From positions 1 to 13,675 of the forward strand of contig QOAS01000030.1 of the NCBI GenBank assembly GCA_003972855.1: a stretch of 13,675 nucleotides of DNA, written 5' to 3'. Position 1 is the first letter of the stretch; each line of letters opens with the position of its first letter. A program made the translations under genes and the position numbers. Positions 6,312 to 13,524 of this stretch are shown piece by piece. The notes under the pieces were generated by a model. The model saw only the letters and a list, made by a program, of their open reading frames with translations, was not told the origin of the DNA and searched no databases. Source of the DNA: Gammaproteobacteria bacterium (lineage in GTDB: Bacteria > Aquificota > Aquificia > Aquificales > QOAS01).

Positions 6312-6733
6312 ATGTCAAAAATAACCTCCGCGGTTAATCTCTTTTCCCCTTCTTCCACCTTAAGTCGGTGGTAGGTTGCCGCCTTTATTAGTAATTTTCT
6401 GCCGTGTCTTTGAGGGTCGTATTTCTCACCTTTTAAGAGTAACTTTACCTTCGTTCCGTCGGGAGTCAGCTTGACCACCTTGCACTCGGAGGGGACAAAC
6501 TTTTTTACGTCAAACAGGTAAAGAACTTTGTTTAAAACATCCGCTATAAGGTAGGGGAAACCTACACTTTCAACCTCCAAAGTTACCTCCTCTTTGGGCT
6601 GAACCTTTTGGAGGGATACCATTTCGTTTACCATAGCCTTTACCGAGTTGCAAATGAGCTGGTCTTGAGAGAAGGCGTATACCCTTATTCCCGCGTCCGC
6701 GGTAATATCGTAAATAGGCTCGTATCTTAACAT
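6308..6733 (-). CDS. Archease (RtcB RNA ligase cofactor)
   Basis: A 141-residue archease. The family promotes multiple turnover and guanylylation of the RNA ligase RtcB. Recognisable parts: N-terminal YEPIYDITADAGIRVYAFS (residues 4-22; the family has YExxxHTADxGI, here with isoleucine for histidine), the central FPYLIADVLNKVLYLFDVKKF, then LKGEKYDPQRHG, IKAATYHRLKV and the terminal VIFDI. Aspartates in TAD (D13) and FDI (D140) match the family's metal-site acids. The frame extends upstream to a GTG at 6865, but those 44 residues do not belong to the family, so the ATG at 6733 is chosen, giving the normal length. There is no good SD. TATACT at 6743-6748 could be a -10 box giving a nearly leaderless transcript. 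No rtcB is in the window. Confidence 0.85.
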   Translation of the reverse strand: MLRYEPIYDITADAGIRVYAFSQDQLICNSVKAMVNEMVSLQKVQPKEEVTLEVESVGFPYLIADVLNKVLYLFDVKKFVPSECKVVKLTPDGTKVKLLLKGEKYDPQRHGRKLLIKAATYHRLKVEEGEKRLTAEVIFDI

Positions 6734-6833
6734 TACGCCTATAGTATAGAAAAATTGCGGACTAACACCTTGCAGAACTGTCTGCGGTAAGGCGGTTGGG
6801 AAATTTGGAACTTTGGCTAAAATTAAATTTTTA

Positions 6834-6892
6834 ACATACCCGCCAATATCGGGTAAAAAGTCCACTATAACAACGACTAAAGGCGGGTATGT
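6834..6892. repeat. 11-bp perfect inverted repeat, 37-bp spacer
   Basis: ACATACCCGCC at 6834-6844 is mirrored exactly by GGCGGGTATGT at 6882-6892. The right arm abuts the left end of the structured element (TAAGCTAAAAG). It could be a regulator-binding site for the divergent archease/rplM genes, a large-loop hairpin, or a subterminal repeat of the mobile element. Function is unknown. Confidence 0.6.
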
Positions 6893-7036
6893 AAGCTAAA
6901 AGTAGCTCCGCTACCTACCTTCGGGTAGGTAGGCAGGAGTAGGGGGTTTAAGACGCTGCCCGTGGTGGTAAGGCACCTTTTAAAGGGTGTAAACCCACCC
7001 AAAGCCCCGCATCTGTGATGCGGGGTAGGTTACAAT
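6889..7036 (+). mobile_element. IS200/IS605 mini-element or solo omega-RNA-like locus, copy 2
   Basis: No transposase gene is present, but the ends have IS200/IS605 character. Left: GTAGC-TCC-GCTAC (6902-6914), which overlaps an alternative 9-bp hairpin CTACCTACC-TTCG-GGTAGGTAG (6911-6932). Middle: GGTG...CACC (6964-6977), CACCTTTTAAAGGGTG (6974-6989) and GGGTG...CACCC (6985-7000), all mutually competing. Right: AAAG, then CCCCGCATC-TGT-GATGCGGGG (7005-7025), then TAGGTTACAA. The pattern AACCCACC...AAGCCCC-hairpin-GGGGTAGGTTAC is the familiar right end of IS605-type elements and the 3' end of TnpB omega RNAs. If so, bases after about 7034 would be the guide position. It could instead be a leader of rplM mRNA, but the related copy near aroK argues against an L13-specific element. 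Boundaries are approximate. Confidence 0.5.
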
Positions 7037-7064
7037 AATCCTTTTCGGTTTAAAAATACCATTT

Positions 7065-7074
7065 GGAGTGGAGG
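7065..7074 (+). promoter_or_regulatory. Ribosome binding site of rplM
   Basis: GGAGTGGAGG precedes the ATG at 7077; its first GGAG is 8 bp from that codon. An in-frame GTG at 7068 lies inside the site itself, so the ATG is the better start. Confidence 0.75.
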
Positions 7075-7076
7075 AA

Positions 7077-7511
7077 ATGAAGACATACAGAATTAAACCT
7101 TACGAGGTAAAAAGGGATTGGTATATCGTTGACGCAACCGGAAAAACTTTGGGAAGGCTTGCCACCCAAATAGCGAAAATTCTAATGGGTAAACACAAAG
7201 TTTACTGGTCTCCCGATATGGATGTCGGAGATTTCGTAATCGTTGTAAATGCGGAGAAAATCCACGTAACGGGAAAAAAATTGGATAAAAAACTCTACAG
7301 GTGGCACAGCGGATATCCCGGCGGTTTTAGAGAGAGAACCCTAAGGTGGATGCTCCAGCACCACCCCGAAAGGGTTATAAAGTTAGCGGTTAAGAGAATG
7401 CTACCCAAAAACAAGCTCGGACACAGGATGATGAAAAGACTAAAGGTTTACGTGGGACCCAACCACCCCCATCAGGCACAGCAACCCAAACCCCTTGAAA
7501 TAAACGCGTAA
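7077..7511 (+). CDS. rplM: 50S ribosomal protein L13
   Basis: A 144-residue primary 23S rRNA-binding protein of the large subunit. The N-terminus MKTYRIKPYEVKRDWYIVDA followed by TGKTLGRLAT aligns with bacterial L13 from the first residue, which supports the ATG at 7077 over the GTG at 7068. Further conserved parts: GKHKVYWSPDMDVGDFVIVVNAEKI (about 41-65), GHRMMKRLKVYVGPNHPH (about 119-136) and the QQPKPLEI ending. Length is normal. rpsI follows after 19 bp, the standard L13-S9 operon. In many bacteria the L13/S9 transcript is autoregulated; nothing here shows that directly, although the structured element just upstream could lie in a 5' leader. Confidence 0.97.
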   Translation: MKTYRIKPYEVKRDWYIVDATGKTLGRLATQIAKILMGKHKVYWSPDMDVGDFVIVVNAEKIHVTGKKLDKKLYRWHSGYPGGFRERTLRWMLQHHPERVIKLAVKRMLPKNKLGHRMMKRLKVYVGPNHPHQAQQPKPLEINA

Positions 7512-7530
7512 TAAATAGGAGGAGGAAGTA

Positions 7531-7968
7531 ATGCAAAAGCTGAAAGATTTCAAGATAACTCCCGATAACTCCTTCTACGCCACCGGGAAGAGAAAGGAAG
7601 CCATTGCCAAGGTTTGGATTTTACCCGGTATGGCGGACAAGCAAATAGTTAGAACTCAAAGTGGGAAGGAATACAACCTCAAAGATTACGTAATGAGAGA
7701 AACCCTCTACAACAGGATAATGATACCTTTCAAAGTAACCGGCACCGAAGGAAAATTCGGAATTTTTGCGGAAGTAATAGGCGGGGGTATAAGCGGACAG
7801 GCTGAAGCCATAATGTATGGAATAGCCAAGGCTTTGGTCGCCTATAATCCCGATTTGAGACCCAAACTTAAAAAGGCGGGGTTATTGACCCGAGACGCAA
7901 GGGAAAAGGAAAGGAAGAAATACGACCAAATGGGTGCGCGCGCAAAATACCGTTGGTCCAAACGTTAA
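7531..7968 (+). CDS. rpsI: 30S ribosomal protein S9
   Basis: A 145-residue small-subunit protein whose C-terminal tail reaches the P-site tRNA. Visible: ATGKRKEAIAKVWILPG (about 17-33), the core GGGISGQAEAIMYGIAKALV (about 88-107), NPDLRPKLKKAGLLTRDAREKERKKY (about 110-135) and the invariant SKR end. The region after PG is unusual: the common GKxxVNGxxxxEYF loop reads MADKQIVRTQSGKEYNLKDYV, and there is an N-terminal extension of about 14 residues before the YATGKRK motif. A strong SD (GGAGGAGGAAG, 7518-7528) precedes the ATG. It is co-transcribed with rplM and probably followed by metK. Confidence 0.96.
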   Translation: MQKLKDFKITPDNSFYATGKRKEAIAKVWILPGMADKQIVRTQSGKEYNLKDYVMRETLYNRIMIPFKVTGTEGKFGIFAEVIGGGISGQAEAIMYGIAKALVAYNPDLRPKLKKAGLLTRDAREKERKKYDQMGARAKYRWSKR

Positions 7969-8036
7969 TTTATCTCCTTCATTCCTACTTTTCTTCTTTC
8001 TCCATAAAATACCTTACCCAAAACCCAAAATCTTTC

Positions 8037-8045
8037 GGGAGGTGG
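8037..8045 (+). promoter_or_regulatory. Ribosome binding site that sets the metK start
   Basis: GGGAGGTGG lies 5-7 bp before the TTG at 8051, where the archaeal-type MetK homology begins. The only longer in-frame start lies inside rpsI and has no such site. Confidence 0.8.
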
Positions 8046-8050
8046 AAAAG

Positions 8051-9253
8051 TTGGCAAACGTGGTTGTTTCCGAAATGGATTTTAGACCAGTTTACGAGAA
8101 TCCCGTTGAAATTGTGGAAAGAAAGGGTATAGGACATCCCGATACCATTTGTGACAACTTAGCGGAGGAGCTATCGGTAGCCCTTTGCAAACTATACCTT
8201 GAAGAGTTCGGTTTTGTTCAGCACCACAATGTTGATAAAGCTTTGCTGGTTGGAGGTGTGGCAAATCCCTCTTTTGGCGGAGGAGAAATAATAACCCCTA
8301 TTGAAATATATCTCGTAGGAAGGGCTATAAAGGAAAAAGGTGGAAAAAAACTACCCGTAGATGAGATAGCCATAGAAGTCGCCAAGGAGTGGATTAAGAA
8401 AAACATAAGGAACTTAGACCCCGAAAGGCATGTTGTAATAATTCCCAAAATCAGACCGGGAAGTAAAGATTTGGTTGAACTCTTTGAAAGGTTTGCCAAG
8501 AAAGGAGAGGTTCCTTTGGCAAACGATACCTCCTTTGCGGTGGGATACGCACCCTTTGACGATTTGGAAAAGGTCGTTTATTACACCGAAAGATTCCTAA
8601 ACTCTCCGGAGTTCAAAAAAGAGCATCCATATCTGGGAGAAGACATAAAGGTTATGGGAGTTCGCCTCGGGGACAAAATAAGGATTACCATTGCGTCCGC
8701 TTTTGTGGATAAATACGTTGAAAATACCGAAGATTATTTGCAAAAAAAAGAAATCATCCGCCAAAAGGCGTTGGAAAACGCGGGCAAATACACCGATAAA
8801 GAGGTTGAGATATTTATAAATACCGCCGATAGCCCCGAAAACAATTCGGTTTACATCACGGTTACTGGAACCTCCGCGGAAGCGGGGGACGACGGACAGG
8901 TTGGTAGGGGTAACCGCCCCAACGGACTTATAACCCCTTATAGACCCATGACTTTGGAAGCGGCGGCGGGTAAAAACCCCGTTTCCCACGTTGGGAAAAT
9001 CTATTCCGCGGTGGCAAGCACGATAGCCAAAAGGGTTGTTAGCGAGATAGAGGAAATTGAAGAGGCTTACTGTTATTTGGTTTCCCAAATAGGAAAACCC
9101 ATAACCCAACCCCAAGCGTGCGACGTGAAAATAAGAACCAAAAGGGATATTAAAGGTGTGGAAGAACTGATAAAGAAAATAGCCCAAGAAGAAATTTCCC
9201 AAATTCCCGAGATATGGAAAGGTTACGTGGAAAAGAAATTCACCGTGGCGTAG
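8051..9253 (+). CDS. metK: S-adenosylmethionine synthetase, archaeal type
   Basis: Makes S-adenosylmethionine from methionine and ATP. The sequence belongs to the archaeal AdoMet synthetase family (as in Methanocaldococcus), not to bacterial MetK: EIVERKGIGHPDTICDNLAEELS (about 20-42), GGGEIITPIEIYLVGRA (about 76-92), PLANDTSFAVGYAPFDDLEK (about 156-175), NTADSPENNSVYITVTGTSAEAGDDGQVGRGNRPNGLITPYRPMTLEAAAGKNPVSHVGKIY in several adjoining blocks (about 257-318) and SQIGKPITQPQA (about 344-355). The frame opens at 7934 inside rpsI, but 39 of those codons have no family match. A TTG at 8051, giving MANVVVSEMDF, follows a strong SD and yields 400 residues, the family size. It lies 82 bp after rpsI and may be co-transcribed. 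It converges with the AsmA-like gene with a 14-bp overlap. No SAM-riboswitch structure was seen in the short leader. Confidence 0.93.
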   Translation: MANVVVSEMDFRPVYENPVEIVERKGIGHPDTICDNLAEELSVALCKLYLEEFGFVQHHNVDKALLVGGVANPSFGGGEIITPIEIYLVGRAIKEKGGKKLPVDEIAIEVAKEWIKKNIRNLDPERHVVIIPKIRPGSKDLVELFERFAKKGEVPLANDTSFAVGYAPFDDLEKVVYYTERFLNSPEFKKEHPYLGEDIKVMGVRLGDKIRITIASAFVDKYVENTEDYLQKKEIIRQKALENAGKYTDKEVEIFINTADSPENNSVYITVTGTSAEAGDDGQVGRGNRPNGLITPYRPMTLEAAAGKNPVSHVGKIYSAVASTIAKRVVSEIEEIEEAYCYLVSQIGKPITQPQACDVKIRTKRDIKGVEELIKKIAQEEISQIPEIWKGYVEKKFTVA

Positions 9254-10229
9254 AGGGAATTGGCAAGAACTTATTCAGTAGGTTTTGAAATACCTTTTCC
9301 TCCAAGGTTTTTATCTTCTCCTTAACCTCTTGCCCTTTTAGTTTCAATATTTCCACCTTCGGGGAATCGGAAGTTCCGCTAACGCGAACGGTCACCTTTA
9401 AGGGTAAATACAAGGTTATCTCTGCATCAACCTCTTTGGTTTTAATGTTGTATTTGGAACCTTTGTGGACTACCGCAAAGAGAACATCGTTGGTAACAAA
9501 AGCCTTTGTATCTCTTTCGGAGAAAATTAACCAGTCCCCTTTTGTTTCAATTCTCCCTTCAATCTTTGACAGGATTAAGTCTTTTAGTTTCGGTTCGTTT
9601 AAAATTTCCGCCAAGGTGGAAAGGAGGGGATTGTTTCTTATACGCCAATTGTAAACGGTAAAATCGGTAACCGTTTCTTTACTCTCTAAGTTTCCAAAAC
9701 CCTTTATTTCAAATTCCGAGTTGTTGCCAAAACCTTTAAAAATCCCCTCCGCGGTATACCTTACCTTTTCCAAAGTTTCCACGTAGAGTTTGACTTTTAG
9801 TTTTTTAACTTCAAAGGTTAGGGGTTTTACCTTCGCCCTCTCGTAAGGTATTTTAAAGGCAACCGCAACATTGGTGGCGTTATCCGACCTCCTAACAAAG
9901 TGAAGGTAACCGTTTTCTATTTCAATCTCCGCATAGGGTTTAAAAAGCAAATAGGATTTCGGGGAAAGTTTGAGCAAAAATTTTCCTACCTCAAGGAGTT
10001 TTCCTTTCGGAAAACCTTCGGGGTTGTATATTCGGAGATTTTCCAAAACCATTTCGGTAAGTAACCAGTTGGTTTCAAACTTTTCTATTCTTGCAGGGGC
10101 ATTCACGCTAAGTTTTAGGAAGGAATTTACCACCTTAGTTCCCGCTAAATTTAAAACCGCCACGAGGATAACGGAAGGAATAACAAAAAAGGCGAGTAAA
10201 GAAAGGAAAATCTTGAAAAGAAGCTTCAT
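9240..10229 (-). CDS. AsmA-like envelope protein
   Basis: This 329-residue protein has one N-terminal membrane segment (about 4-30) followed by a beta-rich, charged domain without cysteines. The pattern NAPARIEKFETNWLLTEMVLENLRIYNPEGFPKGKLLEVGKF, here about residues 43-83 in short conserved bits, is the start of AsmA-family repeats: an amphipathic strand, then a 'V-L-E-N-L-R-I-Y-N-P-E-G-F' motif, then a membrane-near strand. AsmA-like proteins form lipid-carrying or outer-membrane-homeostasis bridges in Gram-negative bacteria. The protein is short for the family (E. coli AsmA is about 600 residues). It follows the RND permease gene by 12 bp in the same direction, so it probably belongs to that operon. 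No SD is visible at the ATG. The family call is moderate; the substrate is unknown. Confidence 0.62.
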   Translation of the reverse strand: MKLLFKIFLSLLAFFVIPSVILVAVLNLAGTKVVNSFLKLSVNAPARIEKFETNWLLTEMVLENLRIYNPEGFPKGKLLEVGKFLLKLSPKSYLLFKPYAEIEIENGYLHFVRRSDNATNVAVAFKIPYERAKVKPLTFEVKKLKVKLYVETLEKVRYTAEGIFKGFGNNSEFEIKGFGNLESKETVTDFTVYNWRIRNNPLLSTLAEILNEPKLKDLILSKIEGRIETKGDWLIFSERDTKAFVTNDVLFAVVHKGSKYNIKTKEVDAEITLYLPLKVTVRVSGTSDSPKVEILKLKGQEVKEKIKTLEEKVFQNLLNKFLPIPSTPR

Positions 10230-10241
10230 AAGGAAACAATG

Positions 10242-13200
10242 TTAGTCCGCCGTTAGGTCTCTTTTCACCTCCTCGGGAGAGGGAACGACAAAACCGGGTT
10301 GCCTTTTAAGGGTTTTCAACCTGGAATAGTAATACATTACCGGTATCAAAACCAGGGTTAGGGTTGTTGAACCTATTGTTCCGAATATCAGGGAAACCGC
10401 CAATCCGTTGAATATGGGGTCAAAGATAATAACGAATGCTCCCACGATTAGCGCGGCGGCGGTTAGTAAAACCGGTCTGGTTCTTATTACTCCCGATTCC
10501 ACAACAGCTACGTGCAGAGGCACCCCTTCCCTAAGCCTTTGTTCCGCAAAGTCCACCAGCAGAATGGAGTTTCTGATAATAATTCCCGCAAGGGCGATAA
10601 AACCTATCATGGAGGTGGCGGTAAAGAATACGTTACCCATTATCTTGTCCATAAGCCAGTGACCGGGAATGATACCCACGAGGGTTAGGGGTATCGGAGC
10701 CATAATAATTCCCGGTATTCTGTAATCTTTAAACCAAGCCAGTATTAGTACCCATATTAGGAATACCGCACCCGCAAAGGCTATTCCCAAGTCTTTGAAA
10801 ACCCTTATGGTTATGTGCATTTCTCCGTCCCATTTGACCGCTATACCCTTGTAACCCGCGGGGGGTAGGTTATACCAGTATTCCTCTATTTTTCCGTAGG
10901 GGTTGGGTATGGAAAGGACCTTATCTCTAATGTCAAGGATTGAGTAGAAGGGAGCCTCGTATTTACCCGCCACGTCTCCGCATACGTAAACAACCCTTCT
11001 CATGTTTTTCCTATAAATGGTTTTCTCCGCGGGGACTTTTTCAACCTTAACAATTTCCCTTAAAGGAACTTCTTTACCTAAGGGGGAAACTATTTTGGTG
11101 TTTAAAAGTCGGTCTATACCGCTCCTTTTACCTTCGGGGAATTTTACGATTAAGTTTACCTTTTCAAAGTCGGGAGTCCTTAGGGTGGTAACGTCGTAAC
11201 CGTAAAGAGCCATGGCAACTATAGCCCAAATTTGTCCTTTGGTAAAGCCGTTTAGTTTCGCCTTTTGCTCGTCCACCACAATCCTATACTTTTGCCTATC
11301 CACATCCGCATAAATTGCGGTATCGGTTACCGAAGGAGCTTTTTCAAAAATTTGTCTTACTTTCCAAGCGACATCCAGAGCGGTTTGGTAATCGTTGCCG
11401 TAAACCTCCGCCACTATGGGAGAGAGGACGGGAGGTCCCGGAGGAATTTCAACCACTTGAAGGTTTTTAACCCCCAACTTTTTAGCCAAGGGATGAATTT
11501 TTTCCCTTAATCTTTTGGCGAATTCGTGGGAGGAAATAGCCCTTTCTTCCTTATTTATAAGGTTTACGTGGATTTCCGCCTGCCAAGGGTATTGCCTTAG
11601 GTAATAGTGCCGAACCAACCCGTTGAAGTCAAAGGGTGCGGCGGTTCCGACATATATTTGATAATCGGTAACTATGTTTTCTTTCTTTATAACTTGCTCC
11701 GCTATGGTTTTGGCCACCCTTGCGGTTTCCTCAAGGGAAGTTCCCTCCGGCATGTCTATTACGATGTTCACCTCCGACTTATTGTCGTAGGGGAGCATTT
11801 TTACCACTACCAATTTGGCAAAGAGCATCCACATGGAGAAACCCATAAGTCCCAAAACTATCCCGTAAAAGGTCCACTTCTTTACCTTAGAAGTTATCAA
11901 GGGAACTACAATTGTGGTGTAGAGTTTCCAGAAGAAGGTCTTTCTTATGTTGTATTCCTCGTGAACGTGAACATTTTTAAGTAACAAATAAGCCGCCCAA
12001 GGGGTTATGGTAAAAGCTATTAAGGCGGAAAGGGCTATGGCGGTAGATGCGTTAATCGGTATGGGTCTCATGTAGGGTCCCATAAGTCCGCCGACGAAAG
12101 CCATGGGAATTAGGGCGGCGACTATTGTTGCGGTTGCCAAGATATTGGGGTTTCCAACTTCGTCGGTTGCCAAAATTATAGCCTCTTTGGGAGTCACTTT
12201 GCCCATAGACATCCAGCGGTGGATGTTCTCTATAACAACTATTGCGGCATCAACCAAAACACCTATGGAGAATATGAGGGCAAAGAGGGTAACCCTGTTG
12301 AGGGTAAATCCGTAAAGTTTGCTGAAAAAGAGGGTTAGAGCCAATATCACGGGAACGGTTATTCCAACAACTATAGCCTCTCTCCATCCGAGGGCTACCG
12401 CTATGAGCAATACGACGGAAAAGGTTGCGATAAATAGGTGTTTGAGTAGTTCATCAAACTTCTCTTTGGCGGTTTCTCCGTAGTTTCGGGTAACGGTTAC
12501 GTGCAAGTCCGAGGGAATTAGAGTTCCCTTCATAGCCTCTATACGCTCAAGGACTTTTTCCGCTACGTCCACCGCGTTGGTTCCTTTCTTTTTGGCAACC
12601 GCAATGGTTACCGCGGGCAGTTCTCCCCTTAGGTTTTCTTTAATTCCCTTCTCCTCGTGGGCGGGACCTGTTCCAAAAAGAACGTAATGGGTTACTTCGC
12701 CGGGACCGTCTACAACCTTTGCTATATCCTTAAGGAAAATAGGTTTGCCGTTATACACCGCCACTACGATGTTTTCCACATCCCTTTTGTCTTTTATAAA
12801 CCTTCCCGTTTGAACGGTAATAACCCTGTTGTCCTTTACGAAAAAGCCGTTATTACCACCGTAGTTAGCCTGTTTGAGCATTTGGATAACTTGGAAGGGG
12901 TTAATGTGGTATGCGGACAACTTTTGGGGGTCCAAATACACCGTTATCTGTCTCTTTTGACCGCCTACTATGAAAACGGTGGATACTTCATTTATTTTGG
13001 TCAACTCTTCTTCAAGGGTTGCGGCAATCCTGTAAAGGTCGTAAGAGGTGTAGTTTTTACCCCAAAGGGTTAGGGTAAGTATGGGAACATCGTCTATGGA
13101 TTTAGACATAATTAAGGGAGGGAGTTTTACCCCATCGGGAACTTTATCTATACCCTCCATCAGTTTGGAGTTGAGGTTTACGAGGGCTTTAGTGGGGTCC

Positions 13201-13520
13201 GTTCCAACATAAAATCTGGCGGTCACAATTCCCCATCCGTCGCCCGCGGCGGAATAGAGGTATTCAATGTCCTTGAGTTGCCAAAGTTGATGCTCTATCG
13301 GCTCTACTACTTTTTTCTCTATCACTTTAGGAGAGGCACCCGGATATTGCACTATAACATCTATCATCGGAACGACGATATCCGGGTCCTCCTGTTTTGG
13401 GGTTGTCATTACCGCAACAAATCCAAGGAAAAAGGAGACTATAACCAGAATACCGGTGAGTTTATTTGTTATAAAAGCGGAAGCCAATTTGCCCGCCAAA
13501 CCTTTTCCAACAACCGCCAT
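10242..13520 (-). CDS. RND-superfamily efflux permease (AcrB/CusA-like)
   Basis: A 1092-residue inner-membrane proton-driven pump that works as a trimer with a periplasmic adaptor and, usually, an outer-membrane channel. Layout: first membrane helix (about 15-38); periplasmic loop with EDPDIVVPMIDVIVQYPGASP and EPIEHQL (about 44-78); helices 2-6 from about 360 to 515; helix 7 at 550-572; second large periplasmic loop (about 575-900); helices 8-12 from about 910 to 1066. In helix 4 the motif is GVLVDAAIVVIEN with a single Asp (D424) where AcrB-type pumps have two (DD); CusA-type metal pumps also have VDAA. In the later motif R983 (IIRNSILLVDF) sits where AcrB has its lysine. The periplasmic parts resemble HAE-type pumps more than CusA, so the substrate is uncertain. 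The ATG has a strong SD (GGAGGT at 13528-13533) inside the adaptor gene's last codons. Confidence 0.93.
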   Translation of the reverse strand: MAVVGKGLAGKLASAFITNKLTGILVIVSFFLGFVAVMTTPKQEDPDIVVPMIDVIVQYPGASPKVIEKKVVEPIEHQLWQLKDIEYLYSAAGDGWGIVTARFYVGTDPTKALVNLNSKLMEGIDKVPDGVKLPPLIMSKSIDDVPILTLTLWGKNYTSYDLYRIAATLEEELTKINEVSTVFIVGGQKRQITVYLDPQKLSAYHINPFQVIQMLKQANYGGNNGFFVKDNRVITVQTGRFIKDKRDVENIVVAVYNGKPIFLKDIAKVVDGPGEVTHYVLFGTGPAHEEKGIKENLRGELPAVTIAVAKKKGTNAVDVAEKVLERIEAMKGTLIPSDLHVTVTRNYGETAKEKFDELLKHLFIATFSVVLLIAVALGWREAIVVGITVPVILALTLFFSKLYGFTLNRVTLFALIFSIGVLVDAAIVVIENIHRWMSMGKVTPKEAIILATDEVGNPNILATATIVAALIPMAFVGGLMGPYMRPIPINASTAIALSALIAFTITPWAAYLLLKNVHVHEEYNIRKTFFWKLYTTIVVPLITSKVKKWTFYGIVLGLMGFSMWMLFAKLVVVKMLPYDNKSEVNIVIDMPEGTSLEETARVAKTIAEQVIKKENIVTDYQIYVGTAAPFDFNGLVRHYYLRQYPWQAEIHVNLINKEERAISSHEFAKRLREKIHPLAKKLGVKNLQVVEIPPGPPVLSPIVAEVYGNDYQTALDVAWKVRQIFEKAPSVTDTAIYADVDRQKYRIVVDEQKAKLNGFTKGQIWAIVAMALYGYDVTTLRTPDFEKVNLIVKFPEGKRSGIDRLLNTKIVSPLGKEVPLREIVKVEKVPAEKTIYRKNMRRVVYVCGDVAGKYEAPFYSILDIRDKVLSIPNPYGKIEEYWYNLPPAGYKGIAVKWDGEMHITIRVFKDLGIAFAGAVFLIWVLILAWFKDYRIPGIIMAPIPLTLVGIIPGHWLMDKIMGNVFFTATSMIGFIALAGIIIRNSILLVDFAEQRLREGVPLHVAVVESGVIRTRPVLLTAAALIVGAFVIIFDPIFNGLAVSLIFGTIGSTTLTLVLIPVMYYYSRLKTLKRQPGFVVPSPEEVKRDLTAD

Positions 13521-13524
13521 CTAT

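Larger units (their letters stand above)
6734..7076. other. Intergenic region between divergent archease and rplM
   Basis: This 343-bp gap contains no supported gene. It must hold promoters for both flanking genes. A -10-like TATACT lies at 6743-6748 on the minus strand for archease. TACAAT at 7031-7036 on the plus strand could serve rplM, but no convincing -35 was seen for either. The centre holds an 11-bp inverted repeat (6834-6892) and the IS200/IS605-like structured element (6889-7036). The left 132 bp are open in the archease frame from a GTG at 6865, but the translation shows no family resemblance. Confidence 0.6.

Noticed and set aside
6734..6865. 44-residue N-terminal extension of archease from a GTG
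   Set aside because: Outside the family's domain, with no SD, and it contains one arm of the inverted repeat.
6889..7036. L13 autoregulatory leader as the sole explanation of the structured element
   Set aside because: A related element lies near aroK, so it is not specific to rplM; a later regulatory role is still possible.
7969..8050. SAM riboswitch before metK
   Set aside because: Only 82 bp, largely pyrimidine-rich, with no multi-stem structure seen.
7934..8050. Longer N-terminus of metK starting inside rpsI
   Set aside because: No match to the family; the TTG at 8051 has a strong SD and gives the normal length.
8597..9202. 201-codon frame antisense to metK
   Set aside because: Antisense shadow of a strongly conserved enzyme; composition is not protein-like and there is no start signal.
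12657..13073. 138-codon frame opposite the RND permease, plus other plus-strand frames between 10408 and 13538
   Set aside because: All lie antisense to well-conserved RND sequence.
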